Source: Planktomarina sp. (GTDB lineage: Bacteria; Pseudomonadota; Alphaproteobacteria; Rhodobacterales; Rhodobacteraceae). Taken from it: a DNA stretch of 63,363 nt. The position numbers and the translations under genes are program-made. The stretch covers positions 18,098 through 81,460 of the forward strand of contig JAHDDS010000005.1 in assembly GCA_020629235.1 (NCBI GenBank). Reading direction: 5' to 3'. A model generated the notes under the pieces. The model saw nothing but the letters and a program-made list of their open reading frames with translations. It did not search any database and was not told the origin of the DNA. Of this stretch, positions 43,967-53,527 are shown piece by piece (position 1 is the first letter of the stretch; the number at the start of each line of letters is the position of its first letter).

Positions 43967-44908
43967 ATGCCAAACCAACCGATTTCCGGCAACGACCTGG
44001 CCCGCTTTGCCGGCCCGCAAACATTCATGCGCCTGCCAGAGGCGGACAGCCCCGCGGGCCTGGACGTGGTGTTCATGGGCATTCCCATGGACATCGGCAC
44101 ATCTTGGCGGTCGGGCACGCGGTTCGGACCCAAACAAATCCGCCAAGAAAGCGCGATGATCCGCCCCTATAACATCCAAACGGGGGCGGCCCCCTTTGAC
44201 AGTTTGCAGATGGCGGACATGGGGGATGTGTCGATCAACACGTTTTCCCTGGCCGACAGTTTGAAGATCATCGAGGCGGCCTATGACCGGTTGCACGACT
44301 TCACCGTGATCCCCGCCACCCTGGGGGGCGACCATTCCCTGACGCTGCCGATCTTGCGATCCATCGCGAAAAAGCACGGGCCCGTGGCGCTGGTGCACGT
44401 GGACGCCCACGCCGATGTGAATGACGAAATGTTCGGCGAACGCGAAACCCACGGCACGGTGTTTCGCCGCGCGTATGAAGAAGGGTTGATCGTGCCGGAA
44501 CTGGTGTTCCAAATCGGCCTGCGCGGCACGGGCTATACGGCGGAAGACTTCACCGAGGCCCAAGGCTGGGGGTTCAACGTGATCCAAGCGCACGAGTTGT
44601 GGCACCAGCCCCTGACCGGTTTGGGCGAAGACATTGTCAAGCGCATCGGGGACCATCCGGTGTATCTGACATATGACATCGACAGCCTGGATCCGGCCTA
44701 TGCCCCCGGCACAGGCACGCCCGAAATCGGCGGTCTGACCACGCCCCAAGCCATGCAGTTGATCCGCGCGTTGCGGGGGCTGTCCATCGTGGGCTTTGAC
44801 ATGGTGGAAGTCAGCCCCATGTACGACACCAGCGGCAATACGGCCCTGACGGCGGCGAATTTGATGTTTGAAATTCTCAGCATTTTGCCCGGTGTGAAGG
44901 TGCGATAG
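43967..44908 (+). CDS. Agmatinase/ureohydrolase family protein (second copy)
   Basis: 313 residues. Ligand motifs: TLGGDHSLTLPIL, HVDAHADVNDEMFGE and TYDIDSLDPAYAPGTGTPEIGGLT. It is nearer to classical agmatinase/guanidinobutyrase than the first copy, which has Trp and other changes in the same loops. Both likely act in guanidino-compound breakdown. Start 43967 has AGGGGA upstream. A structured 193-base gap separates the two, so they may be regulated apart. Confidence 0.93.
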   Translation: MPNQPISGNDLARFAGPQTFMRLPEADSPAGLDVVFMGIPMDIGTSWRSGTRFGPKQIRQESAMIRPYNIQTGAAPFDSLQMADMGDVSINTFSLADSLKIIEAAYDRLHDFTVIPATLGGDHSLTLPILRSIAKKHGPVALVHVDAHADVNDEMFGERETHGTVFRRAYEEGLIVPELVFQIGLRGTGYTAEDFTEAQGWGFNVIQAHELWHQPLTGLGEDIVKRIGDHPVYLTYDIDSLDPAYAPGTGTPEIGGLTTPQAMQLIRALRGLSIVGFDMVEVSPMYDTSGNTALTAANLMFEILSILPGVKVR

Positions 44909-44951
44909 GGGCTGATACGTTGACATTATCGAACATATTGGGGGTTTGGCG

Positions 44952-45374
44952 GTGAAACTTATCTTGGGGCTGATCTTTTGCTTTGTGATCTTGCAAATCG
45001 CGGTGCGTCTGTGGCCGGTTGCCACAAACCACAGCTTTTTCGCCCGGGCGCAGGACGCGTTGGGGTGCGGGGCCGGGGCGGACACCAGCTTGGTGGTGCC
45101 GGGTGGATACGCGCAAAGCCAACCCATGGATGACGCCGCCTTCCAGGACTTGGTGCAAGCAGCGGCCGCATTGCCACGGGCCAAGGTCATCCGCCAATCG
45201 CCCGGTGCAGCAACGCTGGTGGTGCGGTCACGGGTGTGGGGGTTTCCCGATGTTTTGAATTTGACCCACGCCGACGGCTGCACCGTGGCCGCAGGTCATC
45301 TGACGCTGGGGCACAGCGATATGGGCGTCAACCGCGCCCGCATTACGTCGCTTCTGTCGCCGTTATCCCCGTAG
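44952..45374 (+). CDS. DUF1499 family protein
   Basis: About 140 residues: one N-terminal hydrophobic segment (LILGLIFCFVILQIAVRLWP) and a DUF1499-like body (FQDLVQAAAALPRAKVIRQSPGAATLVVRSRVWGFPDVLNL). It may be a membrane-anchored periplasmic protein. Start GTG 44952 is chosen; a TTG two codons earlier is equally spaced from the GGGGG site. It overlaps the convergent small gene by 12 bases. Confidence 0.75.
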   Translation: MKLILGLIFCFVILQIAVRLWPVATNHSFFARAQDALGCGAGADTSLVVPGGYAQSQPMDDAAFQDLVQAAAALPRAKVIRQSPGAATLVVRSRVWGFPDVLNLTHADGCTVAAGHLTLGHSDMGVNRARITSLLSPLSP

Positions 45375-45662
45375 GGCCGTGATCCGGTCCGCCACGCTGG
45401 GATGCGTTGGGGGCGGGGTCGGGGATTGCGATTGCGACAGGGGACAGATTTCGTCCTCTAACTCCCGCCAGGATGGGACGTTTTGAAACATCTGGCATTC
45501 GGCCATGAAGCTTCGCCCATCGACGGTCAGGCACACCTGGTCGCCCACAGCAAACCGGTCTTTGTGTTTGTCTGTGCAGTAACAGGCGGGCCATTGCAGG
45601 GTTTGACCCGTGTCGGCAACGGCGGGGACAGCGAACATTATCAAAAGGAAAAATACACGCAT
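45363..45662 (-). CDS. Small secreted cysteine-containing protein, unknown function
   Basis: 99 residues with a signal peptide (MRVFFLLIMFAVPAVA, cleavage about residue 16). The mature part has cysteines in PACYCTDK, VGDQVCLTV, AECQMF and EICPL, suggesting disulfides, and a Pro/Gln/Ser tail. I do not recognise the family. The frame is open far upstream but that part is antisense to prfA. Divergent from prfA (60-base gap). Confidence 0.75.
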   Translation of the reverse strand: MRVFFLLIMFAVPAVADTGQTLQWPACYCTDKHKDRFAVGDQVCLTVDGRSFMAECQMFQNVPSWRELEDEICPLSQSQSPTPPPTHPSVADRITALRG

Positions 45663-45722
45663 GGGCAGAGCATACCCCAAAACCGCCCTTGACCAAATGC
45701 AGCACATCGGCGACCCACCCCC

Positions 45723-46772
45723 ATGATCGCTGAACACACGCTGCTGCAGATTACCCAACGTTTCGAATTCCTGGAGGCGCAGATGGCCGAAGGGACGGGC
45801 GATATCGCGGTTTTGGCCAAGGAATATTCCGACCTGAAGCCCGTGGTGGACCAGGTGCGGGCCTATCAAACGGTGGTGGCTGATATCGCGGAAGCGCGCG
45901 CCATGTTGGATGATCCCGATATGGCCGAACTGGCGCAAGAAGAGCTGCCAGCCCTGGAAGCGGCCTTGCCCGAACTGGAACACGCGCTGCAATTGGCGCT
46001 GTTGCCCAAGGATGCCGCCGACGCGCGGCCCGCGATGCTGGAAATTCGCCCCGGCACCGGCGGGGACGAAGCGGCGCTGTTTGCGGGCGATTTGCTGCGG
46101 ATGTACCAGCGGTATGCTGAAACCATGGGGTGGACGTTTGACTTGATCGAACAACAGGCCACCGAATTGGGCGGCATCAAAGAGGTGACGGCCCACATCA
46201 AGGGCGACAATGTCTTTGCGCGGTTGAAATACGAATCCGGCGTCCACCGGGTGCAGCGGGTCCCCACCACCGAAAGCGGCGGGCGGGTGCATACATCTGC
46301 CGCCACTGTGGCGGTGTTGCCAGAAGCGGAAGACGTGGACATTCAGATTGATCCAGGCGACATCCGCATCGACACCATGCGCGCCAGCGGGGCGGGCGGC
46401 CAGCACGTGAACACCACGGATTCGGCGGTGCGCATCACCCATTTGCCCACGGGGCTGGTGGTGACAAGTTCCGAAAAATCCCAGCACCGGAACCGTGAAA
46501 TCGCCATGCAGGTCCTGAAAACGCGGCTTTACGATCTGGAACGCGACCGGGTGGACAGCGAACGATCCGCCGACCGCAAAGCCCAGGTGGGCAGCGGGGA
46601 TCGGTCCGAACGCATCCGCACCTATAACTTTCCGCAAGGGCGCATGACGGACCACCGTATTAATCTGACGCTCTATAAATTGGACGCGGTGATGGCCGGG
46701 GATTTGGCCGATATCGTGGACGCCCTGACCGCCGCCGATCAGGCGGAAAAGCTGGCGGCCATGAACGGCTGA
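45723..46772 (+). CDS. prfA: Peptide chain release factor 1
   Basis: 349 residues. The catalytic GGQ is at 225-227 ([18 protein letters not shown]). The stop-recognition domain before it and the C-terminal helix are normal for RF1 (reads UAA/UAG). No programmed frameshift, as expected for RF1 and unlike RF2. It overlaps prmC by one base; PrmC methylates the GGQ glutamine. Confidence 0.97.
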   Translation: MIAEHTLLQITQRFEFLEAQMAEGTGDIAVLAKEYSDLKPVVDQVRAYQTVVADIAEARAMLDDPDMAELAQEELPALEAALPELEHALQLALLPKDAADARPAMLEIRPGTGGDEAALFAGDLLRMYQRYAETMGWTFDLIEQQATELGGIKEVTAHIKGDNVFARLKYESGVHRVQRVPTTESGGRVHTSAATVAVLPEAEDVDIQIDPGDIRIDTMRASGAGGQHVNTTDSAVRITHLPTGLVVTSSEKSQHRNREIAMQVLKTRLYDLERDRVDSERSADRKAQVGSGDRSERIRTYNFPQGRMTDHRINLTLYKLDAVMAGDLADIVDALTAADQAEKLAAMNG

Positions 46773-47632
46773 TGCTTGTGCGCCTGGCCCTTATGGACGC
46801 GTCCAAGACCCTGCGGGATGCGGGGCTGACCGGCGGCGAACGGGACGCGCGGTTGATTTTCGCCTTTGTGGACGGATCGCCCGTGGGGCGGCTTTCGCTG
46901 AAGCTGGATCACGTCACGGGGTGGACGGACGGGCAACGGGCTGCCTTCGATGACATGATTGCCTTGCGGGCCACCGGCGTGCCTGTGGCCAAGATCATCG
47001 GCACCAAATCCTTTTGGAAAGGCGAATTTGCGGTAAATTTCCATGTCCTGGACCCGCGCCCCGAAACAGAAACCCTGGTGGAACTGGCCTTGCAGCACCC
47101 ATTCCAGCGGGTTTTGGATTTGGGCACCGGGTCGGGGTGCATCCTTGTGTCGCTTTTGTCCGAACGGCGCGGCGCCACAGGGGTGGGGGTCGATATTTCG
47201 AACGACGCCCTGGATGTGGCGCGGCGCAATGCTGCTTTGAATGGGGCAGATGAAGCGGCTGAGTTTCACACATCCGACTGGTTTTCCGAAGTGACCGGCA
47301 CCTTCGATTTGATCGTGTCCAACCCCCCTTACATTTCCGCCGCCGAAATGAACGACATTTCGCACCAGGTGCGTGACTTTGAACCGCGCGTTGCCCTGAC
47401 CGACGGGGCCGATGGTTTGACCGCCTATGGCCAGATCACCGCGCGGGTCATGGACTTTCTGGACCCCGGCGGGCGGCTGCTGGTGGAAATCGGCCCCACC
47501 CAAGGCGATGCCGTGGCGCGCATGTTTGAAAACGCAGGCCTGGGGGGCGTGACGGTGCACCCAGATTTGGACGGGCGGCCCCGGGTTGTGGCGGGGCGAA
47601 AACCAGCGCCAGGGGCGGCACCTGCCCATTAA
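46772..47632 (+). CDS. prmC: Release factor glutamine methyltransferase
   Basis: 286 residues. A helical N-terminal domain (DASKTLRDAGLTGGERDARLIFAFV) is followed by the methyltransferase: VLDLGTGSGCILVSLLSERRGATGVGVDIS binds AdoMet and NPPY is at 184-187. The GTKSFWKGEF block replaces the usual G...FYG before the fold. It modifies Gln227 of RF1, encoded just upstream. Confidence 0.95.
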   Translation: MLVRLALMDASKTLRDAGLTGGERDARLIFAFVDGSPVGRLSLKLDHVTGWTDGQRAAFDDMIALRATGVPVAKIIGTKSFWKGEFAVNFHVLDPRPETETLVELALQHPFQRVLDLGTGSGCILVSLLSERRGATGVGVDISNDALDVARRNAALNGADEAAEFHTSDWFSEVTGTFDLIVSNPPYISAAEMNDISHQVRDFEPRVALTDGADGLTAYGQITARVMDFLDPGGRLLVEIGPTQGDAVARMFENAGLGGVTVHPDLDGRPRVVAGRKPAPGAAPAH

Positions 47633-47734
47633 AGTGACATTTGGCCTTGTCTCAGGCGCGGTTTCGTGCTTTTTGACCCGCAGCGCGTGGTGCAGTGCAC
47701 CCCGCTGGGTAATCCGAAAATCGTGATCCTTCGG

Positions 47735-47753
47735 CCCGAATGGGCAATTCGGG
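47735..47753. promoter_or_regulatory. Perfect inverted repeat in the prmC-DUF4167 gap
   Basis: CCCGAAT and ATTCGGG, 7 bp, around GGGCA. No T-run follows. Either an operator or a leader hairpin for the DUF4167 gene. Confidence 0.4.
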
Positions 47754-47785
47754 TCCGCTGCCAAACATGGGCCACCATAAATCAC

Positions 47786-48355
47786 ATGAGAAACTCTAAA
47801 TCGCGCAACCGCTCGAAGAATAACCGCAACCGTTCCGTGGGGAACGTGATCAACCGGGTGTTCGACAGCTCGGGGCCCGAAGGCAAAGTGCGCGGCACAC
47901 CGCAACAGATCATCGACAAATACAACCAACTGGCCCGTGACGCGCAGCTGTCCGGCGACCGGGTGGCGGTGGAAAATTTCCAGCAGCATTCCGAACATTA
48001 TATGCGCCTGTTGGCCGAAGCGCAGCGCGAACAAGATGCCCGGCGCGAACAGCAGGAAAAAGAAAACCGCGACCGCCAAGCACAGCGGGACCAAGACCGG
48101 GCGGACCGCAAAGACACAGACGGCGGCAGCCAAGACCCGTCAGACATGCCCCAACCCGATGCGTTGGCCGTGGACGGCGGGGACAGTTCCCCGCTGGTGG
48201 CAACGCCAGAACAGGCCGACGATCAGCCCAAGCCAAAACCGCGCCGCAAACGTGCGCCCAAGCCCAAATCGGATGAGGGTGCGGATGGCGCACCGACCCC
48301 GGACGCAGCCCCTGACGCAGCCCCTGACGCTGCACCCGACACAGCAGCTGAATAA
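47786..48355 (+). CDS. DUF4167 domain protein
   Basis: 189 residues. The basic, Asn/Arg-rich start (MRNSKSRNRSKNNRNRSVG) and QQIIDKYNQLARDAQLSGDRVAVENFQQHSEHYMRLLAEAQREQ are the DUF4167 hallmark. The rest is disordered: a charged QREQDARREQQEKEN stretch, then Lys/Pro and a tandem PDAA repeat near the C-terminus. Possibly RNA-binding, judging only by composition. Start 47786 fits the family N-terminus. Confidence 0.92.
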   Translation: MRNSKSRNRSKNNRNRSVGNVINRVFDSSGPEGKVRGTPQQIIDKYNQLARDAQLSGDRVAVENFQQHSEHYMRLLAEAQREQDARREQQEKENRDRQAQRDQDRADRKDTDGGSQDPSDMPQPDALAVDGGDSSPLVATPEQADDQPKPKPRRKRAPKPKSDEGADGAPTPDAAPDAAPDAAPDTAAE

Positions 48356-48378
48356 ACCAATGCGCCTGCTTTGATGGG

Positions 48379-49218
48379 TCAGCCCGCGTCCAAGGCGCGG
48401 GCCAATGCGCAAAACCCTTCGATGGAAATTTCTTCCGCCCGGGCCGTTGGGGCAATACCTGCGTCCTGTAAGATGCCTTCAGGCGCGGGGTGGATCTTCT
48501 TCAAACTGGACCGCAGCATTTTACGCCGCTGATTGAAGGCCGCCGCCACCACGCGTTCCAGCGTTTTCTGGCGCGCGGGATATTTCGGTTCCGCCCGGGC
48601 CGTGATGTGCACCACGGCGGAATGGACCTTGGGGGCAGGGGTGAATGCTTCGGGCGGTATGGCCATGGCCAGGGCTGTGTCGCAGCGCCAATTCGCCAAA
48701 ATCGCCAAGCGGCCATAGTGTTTGTCGCCCGGTGCTGCCACGATCCTTTGGGCCACTTCGCGTTGGAACATCAAGGTCAGGCTGTCCCAAAACGGGGGCC
48801 AGGCTTGCGGGGTCAGCCAGCGGATCAGAAGTTCTGTGCCCACGTTATAGGGCAGGTTTGCCACCACCTTCACCGGACCGTTCAGATGGGCGCCTGCGTC
48901 AAAGGCCAGGGCGTCGGCGTTTTCCACGTGCAATTGACCGGGGTAGGCGGCGGCCACTTCTGCCAAAGCGGGCAAGCAGCGGTCGTCCTTTTCCAAAGCC
49001 ACCACCCGGCGCGCGCCTTCGGCCAGCAAGCCCCGGGTCAATCCCCCAGGCCCGGGGCCGATTTCCAGCACGTCGTGGCCGGTCAAATCCCCGGCTTGGC
49101 GGGCGATCTTGGCGGTCAGGTTTAAGTCCAGCAGGAAGTTCTGCCCCAGCGATTTGCGCGCGCGCAGATCATGGCGGGCGATCACATCGCGCAGGGGGGG
49201 CAGGGCGTCAATCGCCAT
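48379..49218 (-). CDS. rsmA: 16S rRNA dimethyladenosine transferase (KsgA)
   Basis: 279 residues. [42 protein letters not shown] binds AdoMet and the catalytic [12 protein letters not shown] follows. It dimethylates two adenosines near the 16S 3' end. It overlaps pdxA by 11 bases. Last gene of the lptF-lptG-lptD-surA-pdxA-rsmA block, an arrangement shared with E. coli from lptD on. Confidence 0.96.
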   Translation of the reverse strand: MAIDALPPLRDVIARHDLRARKSLGQNFLLDLNLTAKIARQAGDLTGHDVLEIGPGPGGLTRGLLAEGARRVVALEKDDRCLPALAEVAAAYPGQLHVENADALAFDAGAHLNGPVKVVANLPYNVGTELLIRWLTPQAWPPFWDSLTLMFQREVAQRIVAAPGDKHYGRLAILANWRCDTALAMAIPPEAFTPAPKVHSAVVHITARAEPKYPARQKTLERVVAAAFNQRRKMLRSSLKKIHPAPEGILQDAGIAPTARAEEISIEGFCALARALDAG

Positions 49219-50182
49219 GGGTCGCGTGTCCAGATTGCGCCATATCCCACGCCATGCGCAGGGCCGCGATCATCGACGCAGGATCGGCCTGGCCTGTGCC
49301 CGCAATGTCAAATGCTGTGCCGTGATCGGGGGATGTGCGGACAAACGGCAGCCCCAAGGTCACGTTGACGCCGCCCGAAAAATCAAGCGTTTTCAGAGGG
49401 ATCAGGGCTTGGTCGTGGTACATGCACAGCGCCACATCGTATGTCGCCCGCGCGGCGGGGTGAAACATCGTATCCGCCGACACAGGCCCCCAGATGGTAA
49501 CGCCGTCTTGGGCCAGGGCCTGCACTGTGGGGGCGACGATGTCCAAATCTTCGCGCCCGATCTTACCCCCTTCGGAGGCATGGGGGTTCAGCCCCGCCAC
49601 GCAAATGCGCGGGTCGGACAGGCCAAATTTTGCCCCCATGTCGGCGCGGATGATGTCCACGGTTTGCCGGATCAATTCGGGGGTGATGGCGCGGGGCACG
49701 TCCTTGATGGGGATGTGGATCGTCAAGGGCACAACCCGCAAATCGGGGCTGGCCAGCATCATCACGGGCTGGATGTCTTTGCCCGCCAGATCGGCCAGGA
49801 ATTCGGTGTGGCCCGGGTGCTGAAACGCCGCCCCGTCCGCCAGGATTTGCTTGTGGATCGGGGCTGTGCAGATGCCGCAAAACGTGCCCGCTTGGGTGCC
49901 CGCCACAGCCGCCTTGATGGCCGCCACAACGCCCGGCGCGTTGGCCAGGCTGGGTGTTCCAGGGGTGCTGGCATCTGCAAAGTCCAAGGCCATCACCGGC
50001 AGGCTGTCCGCCGCGCCTGGTTGGCTGAAATCGTGGCAGGGGGTGCCGGGTGGCAAGTGGCGCGGATCGCCAATCCAGACGCAGGGTATGTCGCCGCGCA
50101 CCGCGCGCCAGGCCGCAACGCTGATTTCAGGCCCCACGCCTGCAGGGTCGCCACAGGTGATGGCGATGGGGGCGTGGGTCAT
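49208..50182 (-). CDS. pdxA: 4-hydroxythreonine-4-phosphate dehydrogenase
   Basis: 324 residues. [13 protein letters not shown] at the N-terminus, [11 protein letters not shown] and [22 protein letters not shown] are PdxA signatures with the metal-binding histidines. It serves pyridoxal phosphate synthesis. Overlaps surA by four bases (ATGA type) and rsmA at the other end. Confidence 0.96.
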   Translation of the reverse strand: MTHAPIAITCGDPAGVGPEISVAAWRAVRGDIPCVWIGDPRHLPPGTPCHDFSQPGAADSLPVMALDFADASTPGTPSLANAPGVVAAIKAAVAGTQAGTFCGICTAPIHKQILADGAAFQHPGHTEFLADLAGKDIQPVMMLASPDLRVVPLTIHIPIKDVPRAITPELIRQTVDIIRADMGAKFGLSDPRICVAGLNPHASEGGKIGREDLDIVAPTVQALAQDGVTIWGPVSADTMFHPAARATYDVALCMYHDQALIPLKTLDFSGGVNVTLGLPFVRTSPDHGTAFDIAGTGQADPASMIAALRMAWDMAQSGHATHGD

Positions 50183-51402
50183 GGGCGAACGATGGTGGCT
50201 TTGGCGCGCAGTTCTTGCAAATACCCGTCGGCCAGGCTGGACAGGCGGCGCTGGCGCAACTGTTCGGCGATCTGGGCGCGGCGGGCTTCTTCGCCTTCGT
50301 CGCCGGTGGCCAGTTCAAAACTGCGCCCGCACAGCATCACGATGCGCGTCATGCCCGCAGGACCGGGCAGGATGGTCAGTTCATCCGCGTCCAAGTTTGC
50401 CAGTTGCAGGGCCACTTCCTGATCGATCTGGGACGGTTTCAGGGTGTCGCGTTCCAGGTCTTTGCCCCCCAAACGCTTGGCCACGCCGTACAGATCGTCG
50501 CACACGTCGATGCGGTTCATGATGTCGGCGGCCCGGCTTTCCGGCACGTTGATGGTGGCAAATTCCAGGGCTGCGGTTTTGCGGCGCTTGGGTTTGATCT
50601 CTTCAATCTCGCGCAGTTGGAACAGCAAAATGGCGTTGGGCACTTCCAGCGGTTCCGTGACTTCCCCGGGTTTCAGGCCCAAGATGATGGGCCGCAGCGG
50701 TGCGGGCAATTCGTTCAGATCCATCCAATTCAGACGCCCGCCTTTGTTGCGGGTGGCGGCGAAGGAATGGCGGCGCGCTTCGGCGGAAAAGGCCGATGCG
50801 GACCGGATGCGCGAAATGCGGTCGGCCAGGCGTTTGGCCCGGCGCGCTTCCCCGCCGCGGGGCCGCGCGGGCAGCACGATTTCAGAGATCAGCACCCGCA
50901 AGCCGCCCCGTCCGCCGCTGTTGGCCAAGGCGCGGTCGATTTCCGCTTCTGTGACTTCACCGCGCCCGGCAAAGCGCGCGCGCACCACTTCGCGCCAGGT
51001 GACGTTGGCTTCGACAAAGTCGCTGGCGGTTTGCAAATCCACGCCGCGCGAGCGCAGGAATTGTTCAAACTGGCGCAAATCCAAATCGGCGCGGCCGGCG
51101 AAGTTTTCCAATTCTTGGGTCAGCGCTTCTTGCGTCAGTTGCAGGCCCATATTGCGGGCGGCTTGCATGCGCAGGCGGTCTTCGATCAGGTCGTTTTCCG
51201 TCTTCTTGGCCAGGTTGCCGCGCTGGCCAATGGCTTTGTAGAAGTTTTGCCGTTGGTCAATTTCGTACCGGGTGATGGCCATGTTGTTGACCTGGATCAC
51301 CACGTCGAATTTCTTTTGCGCGGCGGCGGGGGTGGGGGCCACAAAGGACAGGGCCATCGCCACCAGGGCGAAAAGACTTAATGGGGCAAAGACGCGGGAC
51401 AT
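50179..51402 (-). CDS. surA: SurA-like periplasmic peptidyl-prolyl isomerase/chaperone
   Basis: 407 residues with a signal peptide (SRVFAPLSLFALVAMALSFVAPTPAAAQ). A SurA N domain starts FDVVIQVNNMAITRYEIDQRQNF, helices follow, and a parvulin-like module spans SEIVLPARPRGGEARRAKRLADRI to KPGEVTEPLEVPNAILLFQLREIEE. It escorts outer-membrane proteins such as LptD, encoded next to it. Start 51402 has GGAGG upstream; the frame is open further. Confidence 0.93.
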   Translation of the reverse strand: MSRVFAPLSLFALVAMALSFVAPTPAAAQKKFDVVIQVNNMAITRYEIDQRQNFYKAIGQRGNLAKKTENDLIEDRLRMQAARNMGLQLTQEALTQELENFAGRADLDLRQFEQFLRSRGVDLQTASDFVEANVTWREVVRARFAGRGEVTEAEIDRALANSGGRGGLRVLISEIVLPARPRGGEARRAKRLADRISRIRSASAFSAEARRHSFAATRNKGGRLNWMDLNELPAPLRPIILGLKPGEVTEPLEVPNAILLFQLREIEEIKPKRRKTAALEFATINVPESRAADIMNRIDVCDDLYGVAKRLGGKDLERDTLKPSQIDQEVALQLANLDADELTILPGPAGMTRIVMLCGRSFELATGDEGEEARRAQIAEQLRQRRLSSLADGYLQELRAKATIVRP

Positions 51403-51403
51403 A

Positions 51404-53527
51404 TCATCCTCCACATTTCTTGACGGGCGGCGCATCGGCAGGTCCTGTGCCAAAGCCGCGCAATCCGATACTGAGGCCATAATCGGTGTTTTGTACACCT
51501 GTGAAGGTCCGAGATGCCGAAAACTTCACTTCGATACATTCATTTTGATATTGTGCGCCGATATTTGCCTCTGACAAGGTGCCAGCTTCGAAATCATAGC
51601 GCGCCCCGGTGGACAAGGTCCAATGGTCCCCGATGCGCCGCGATGCGTCCAAGGACAGTTCGCTGACATCGAAAAACCGCTGTTCGCTGGGGTCCGCTTC
51701 CAGCCAGGTGTGGGTGGCGGCCACTTTGGTGCGGTCTTGGGTGAAGGCCAGGCGGGTGTCGCTTTTGCGCAGTTGGCCCGCGTCCGACAGGATGGACCGG
51801 TTCAAGACTTCCAGCCCCGATTGGTTTTGATAGCCCGCTTCCACCACCCAATCCGACTGCGTGCTGCCCAGGCCGGACGACGGCGAAAACGTCGTGGCCC
51901 CATTGGTGCGGAAAATGCGGCCCACGTTCCACGCCAGTTGGTTGCCATTGGCAAAATCGTGCTGGGCTTTGACGCCGAAGGTCAGGCGGGTGCCAAAGTC
52001 TTTGGCGTCGTGCCCCGGCGCGCGGGACGGGGCCAGCAGATTGCCGAAGTCCAACTCAACCCGGGTTGAATCCTGGTTCGGGGTGGCGTTGCCCGTGCCA
52101 TCGGTGTGCGACAGTTGCACAATCGGTTCCAGCTGCATCATGCCGCCCCCCGCCGTGGCGCGCATCAGCGGCCAGCGCAGCGTCGCGGACACAGCGCCCG
52201 TCACGTTGTTCACATTGGGCCCCAGCGTTCCGTGCTGGCGGATGTGATATGCATCGACGTCCGCTTGCCCGTGCCAGTCAAAAATCAGCCCCTGGGACAG
52301 CACATGGCGGCCCGTCCAGGTGCCTTGCAGCGTGAACCGGGCCAGGTCAAATCCGTCCGGGTCGGTATCTGTGTCCAGGGCTGTGTCCAGGGGGTTGGAC
52401 GACGCCCGGCGGCTGCCAAAGAAGCTGAGCGTATATCCCGCTTCGCCCCACCCCTGCGCCAGGGGCGCGCGTTCTTCCATGATGCCTTCCACCACGATCC
52501 CGGGCAGGATGGAATTCACATCCGTGGGCCGCAGCGAATGATAGGCCGACAGGCGCAGTTCCACGTTCTTGTTGCGCTGCGCCCGGCTAAGTTCGATGCG
52601 CGACCGCAGCCGGTCCGCCGTAGAATAGCGGTATTCCTTCAGATAGGTGTTGTCCGACGTGGCCTGGATTTCAAAAGTCAGCTTATAGTCGCGGGCCAGA
52701 TCAAACGCCCCGGACCCGAAGACATATCCGCGCGCAGCACCCGGCAAGAAGGTGTCGTCCGACACAGCCCCATTGAATTCAAACCGCCCCAACCGCGTGG
52801 CCTGGCGGTATCGCAGTTCCAGCGTGTTGCTTTTGGACGTGATATAGGGCGTGATCGTCAGATCTTTGTGATCGCCCAAGGTGATGAAATAGGGCAGGCG
52901 CACCCCGAAACCCAACTGGCTGTTGTTGTGAAAGCGCGGGATCAAAAACCCATTGGCGCGTTTCAGCGATGGGTCGGGCAGGCGGATGCGTGGGAAGTAC
53001 AGCACCGGCACGTTAAAGAACCGAAGCTGGGCGTTTTCGAAATAGATCTGTTGTTCTTGTTTGTCGTGCACCATCCGTTCGGCGCGGATCTGCCAGATGG
53101 GGGTGCGCCCATTGCAGATGTGGCACGACGTGGCGGCGACTTTGAAGGCTTGGGTGTAGCGGTCATTGTCCACCGACAATTCCGCTGACGCCACTTGCAA
53201 CCGCTGGTCCAACACAAATCGCGCGTCGCGCAGCACGCCGGTGCGCAGGGTGTTGTCCATCTCGGCCTCGCTGGCCAGGATGGTGACCCGGTCGCCGTCT
53301 TGCACGACGATGGGGCCCTTGATGGACAGGCTGTCGGTGGTGCGGTCATAGCGCACCTCGTGGGCGGAAATCACCACCGTGCCCTGCCAGATTTGCACGT
53401 TGCCGCGCGCGATGATCACGCCTTCGCGTTCCACCACCACTTGGTCAGCAATCAGCGTCGGCCCGCTTTGGGCGGTGGCGGCCATGGGCATCACTGCCAA
53501 GAACAGCGCCAGAACGATCCGCAACAT
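51404..53527 (-). CDS. lptD: LPS-assembly outer membrane protein LptD
   Basis: 707 residues with a signal peptide (LRIVLALFLAVMPMAATA). The N-terminal OstA/jellyroll (LIADQVVVEREGVIIARGNVQIWQGTVVISAHEVRYDR) is followed by a long beta-barrel with alternating strands and an aromatic ending pattern. It inserts lipopolysaccharide into the outer leaflet with LptE. It overlaps lptG by one base and precedes surA by one base. Confidence 0.94.
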   Translation of the reverse strand: MLRIVLALFLAVMPMAATAQSGPTLIADQVVVEREGVIIARGNVQIWQGTVVISAHEVRYDRTTDSLSIKGPIVVQDGDRVTILASEAEMDNTLRTGVLRDARFVLDQRLQVASAELSVDNDRYTQAFKVAATSCHICNGRTPIWQIRAERMVHDKQEQQIYFENAQLRFFNVPVLYFPRIRLPDPSLKRANGFLIPRFHNNSQLGFGVRLPYFITLGDHKDLTITPYITSKSNTLELRYRQATRLGRFEFNGAVSDDTFLPGAARGYVFGSGAFDLARDYKLTFEIQATSDNTYLKEYRYSTADRLRSRIELSRAQRNKNVELRLSAYHSLRPTDVNSILPGIVVEGIMEERAPLAQGWGEAGYTLSFFGSRRASSNPLDTALDTDTDPDGFDLARFTLQGTWTGRHVLSQGLIFDWHGQADVDAYHIRQHGTLGPNVNNVTGAVSATLRWPLMRATAGGGMMQLEPIVQLSHTDGTGNATPNQDSTRVELDFGNLLAPSRAPGHDAKDFGTRLTFGVKAQHDFANGNQLAWNVGRIFRTNGATTFSPSSGLGSTQSDWVVEAGYQNQSGLEVLNRSILSDAGQLRKSDTRLAFTQDRTKVAATHTWLEADPSEQRFFDVSELSLDASRRIGDHWTLSTGARYDFEAGTLSEANIGAQYQNECIEVKFSASRTFTGVQNTDYGLSIGLRGFGTGPADAPPVKKCGG

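Noticed and set aside
45363-46655. A 430-codon minus-strand frame opposite prfA
   Set aside because: Only the last 99 codons (from 45662) carry a signal peptide and normal sequence; the remainder is antisense to prfA.
45723-46772. Programmed frameshift in a release factor gene
   Set aside because: The frame is continuous; this is RF1, not RF2.
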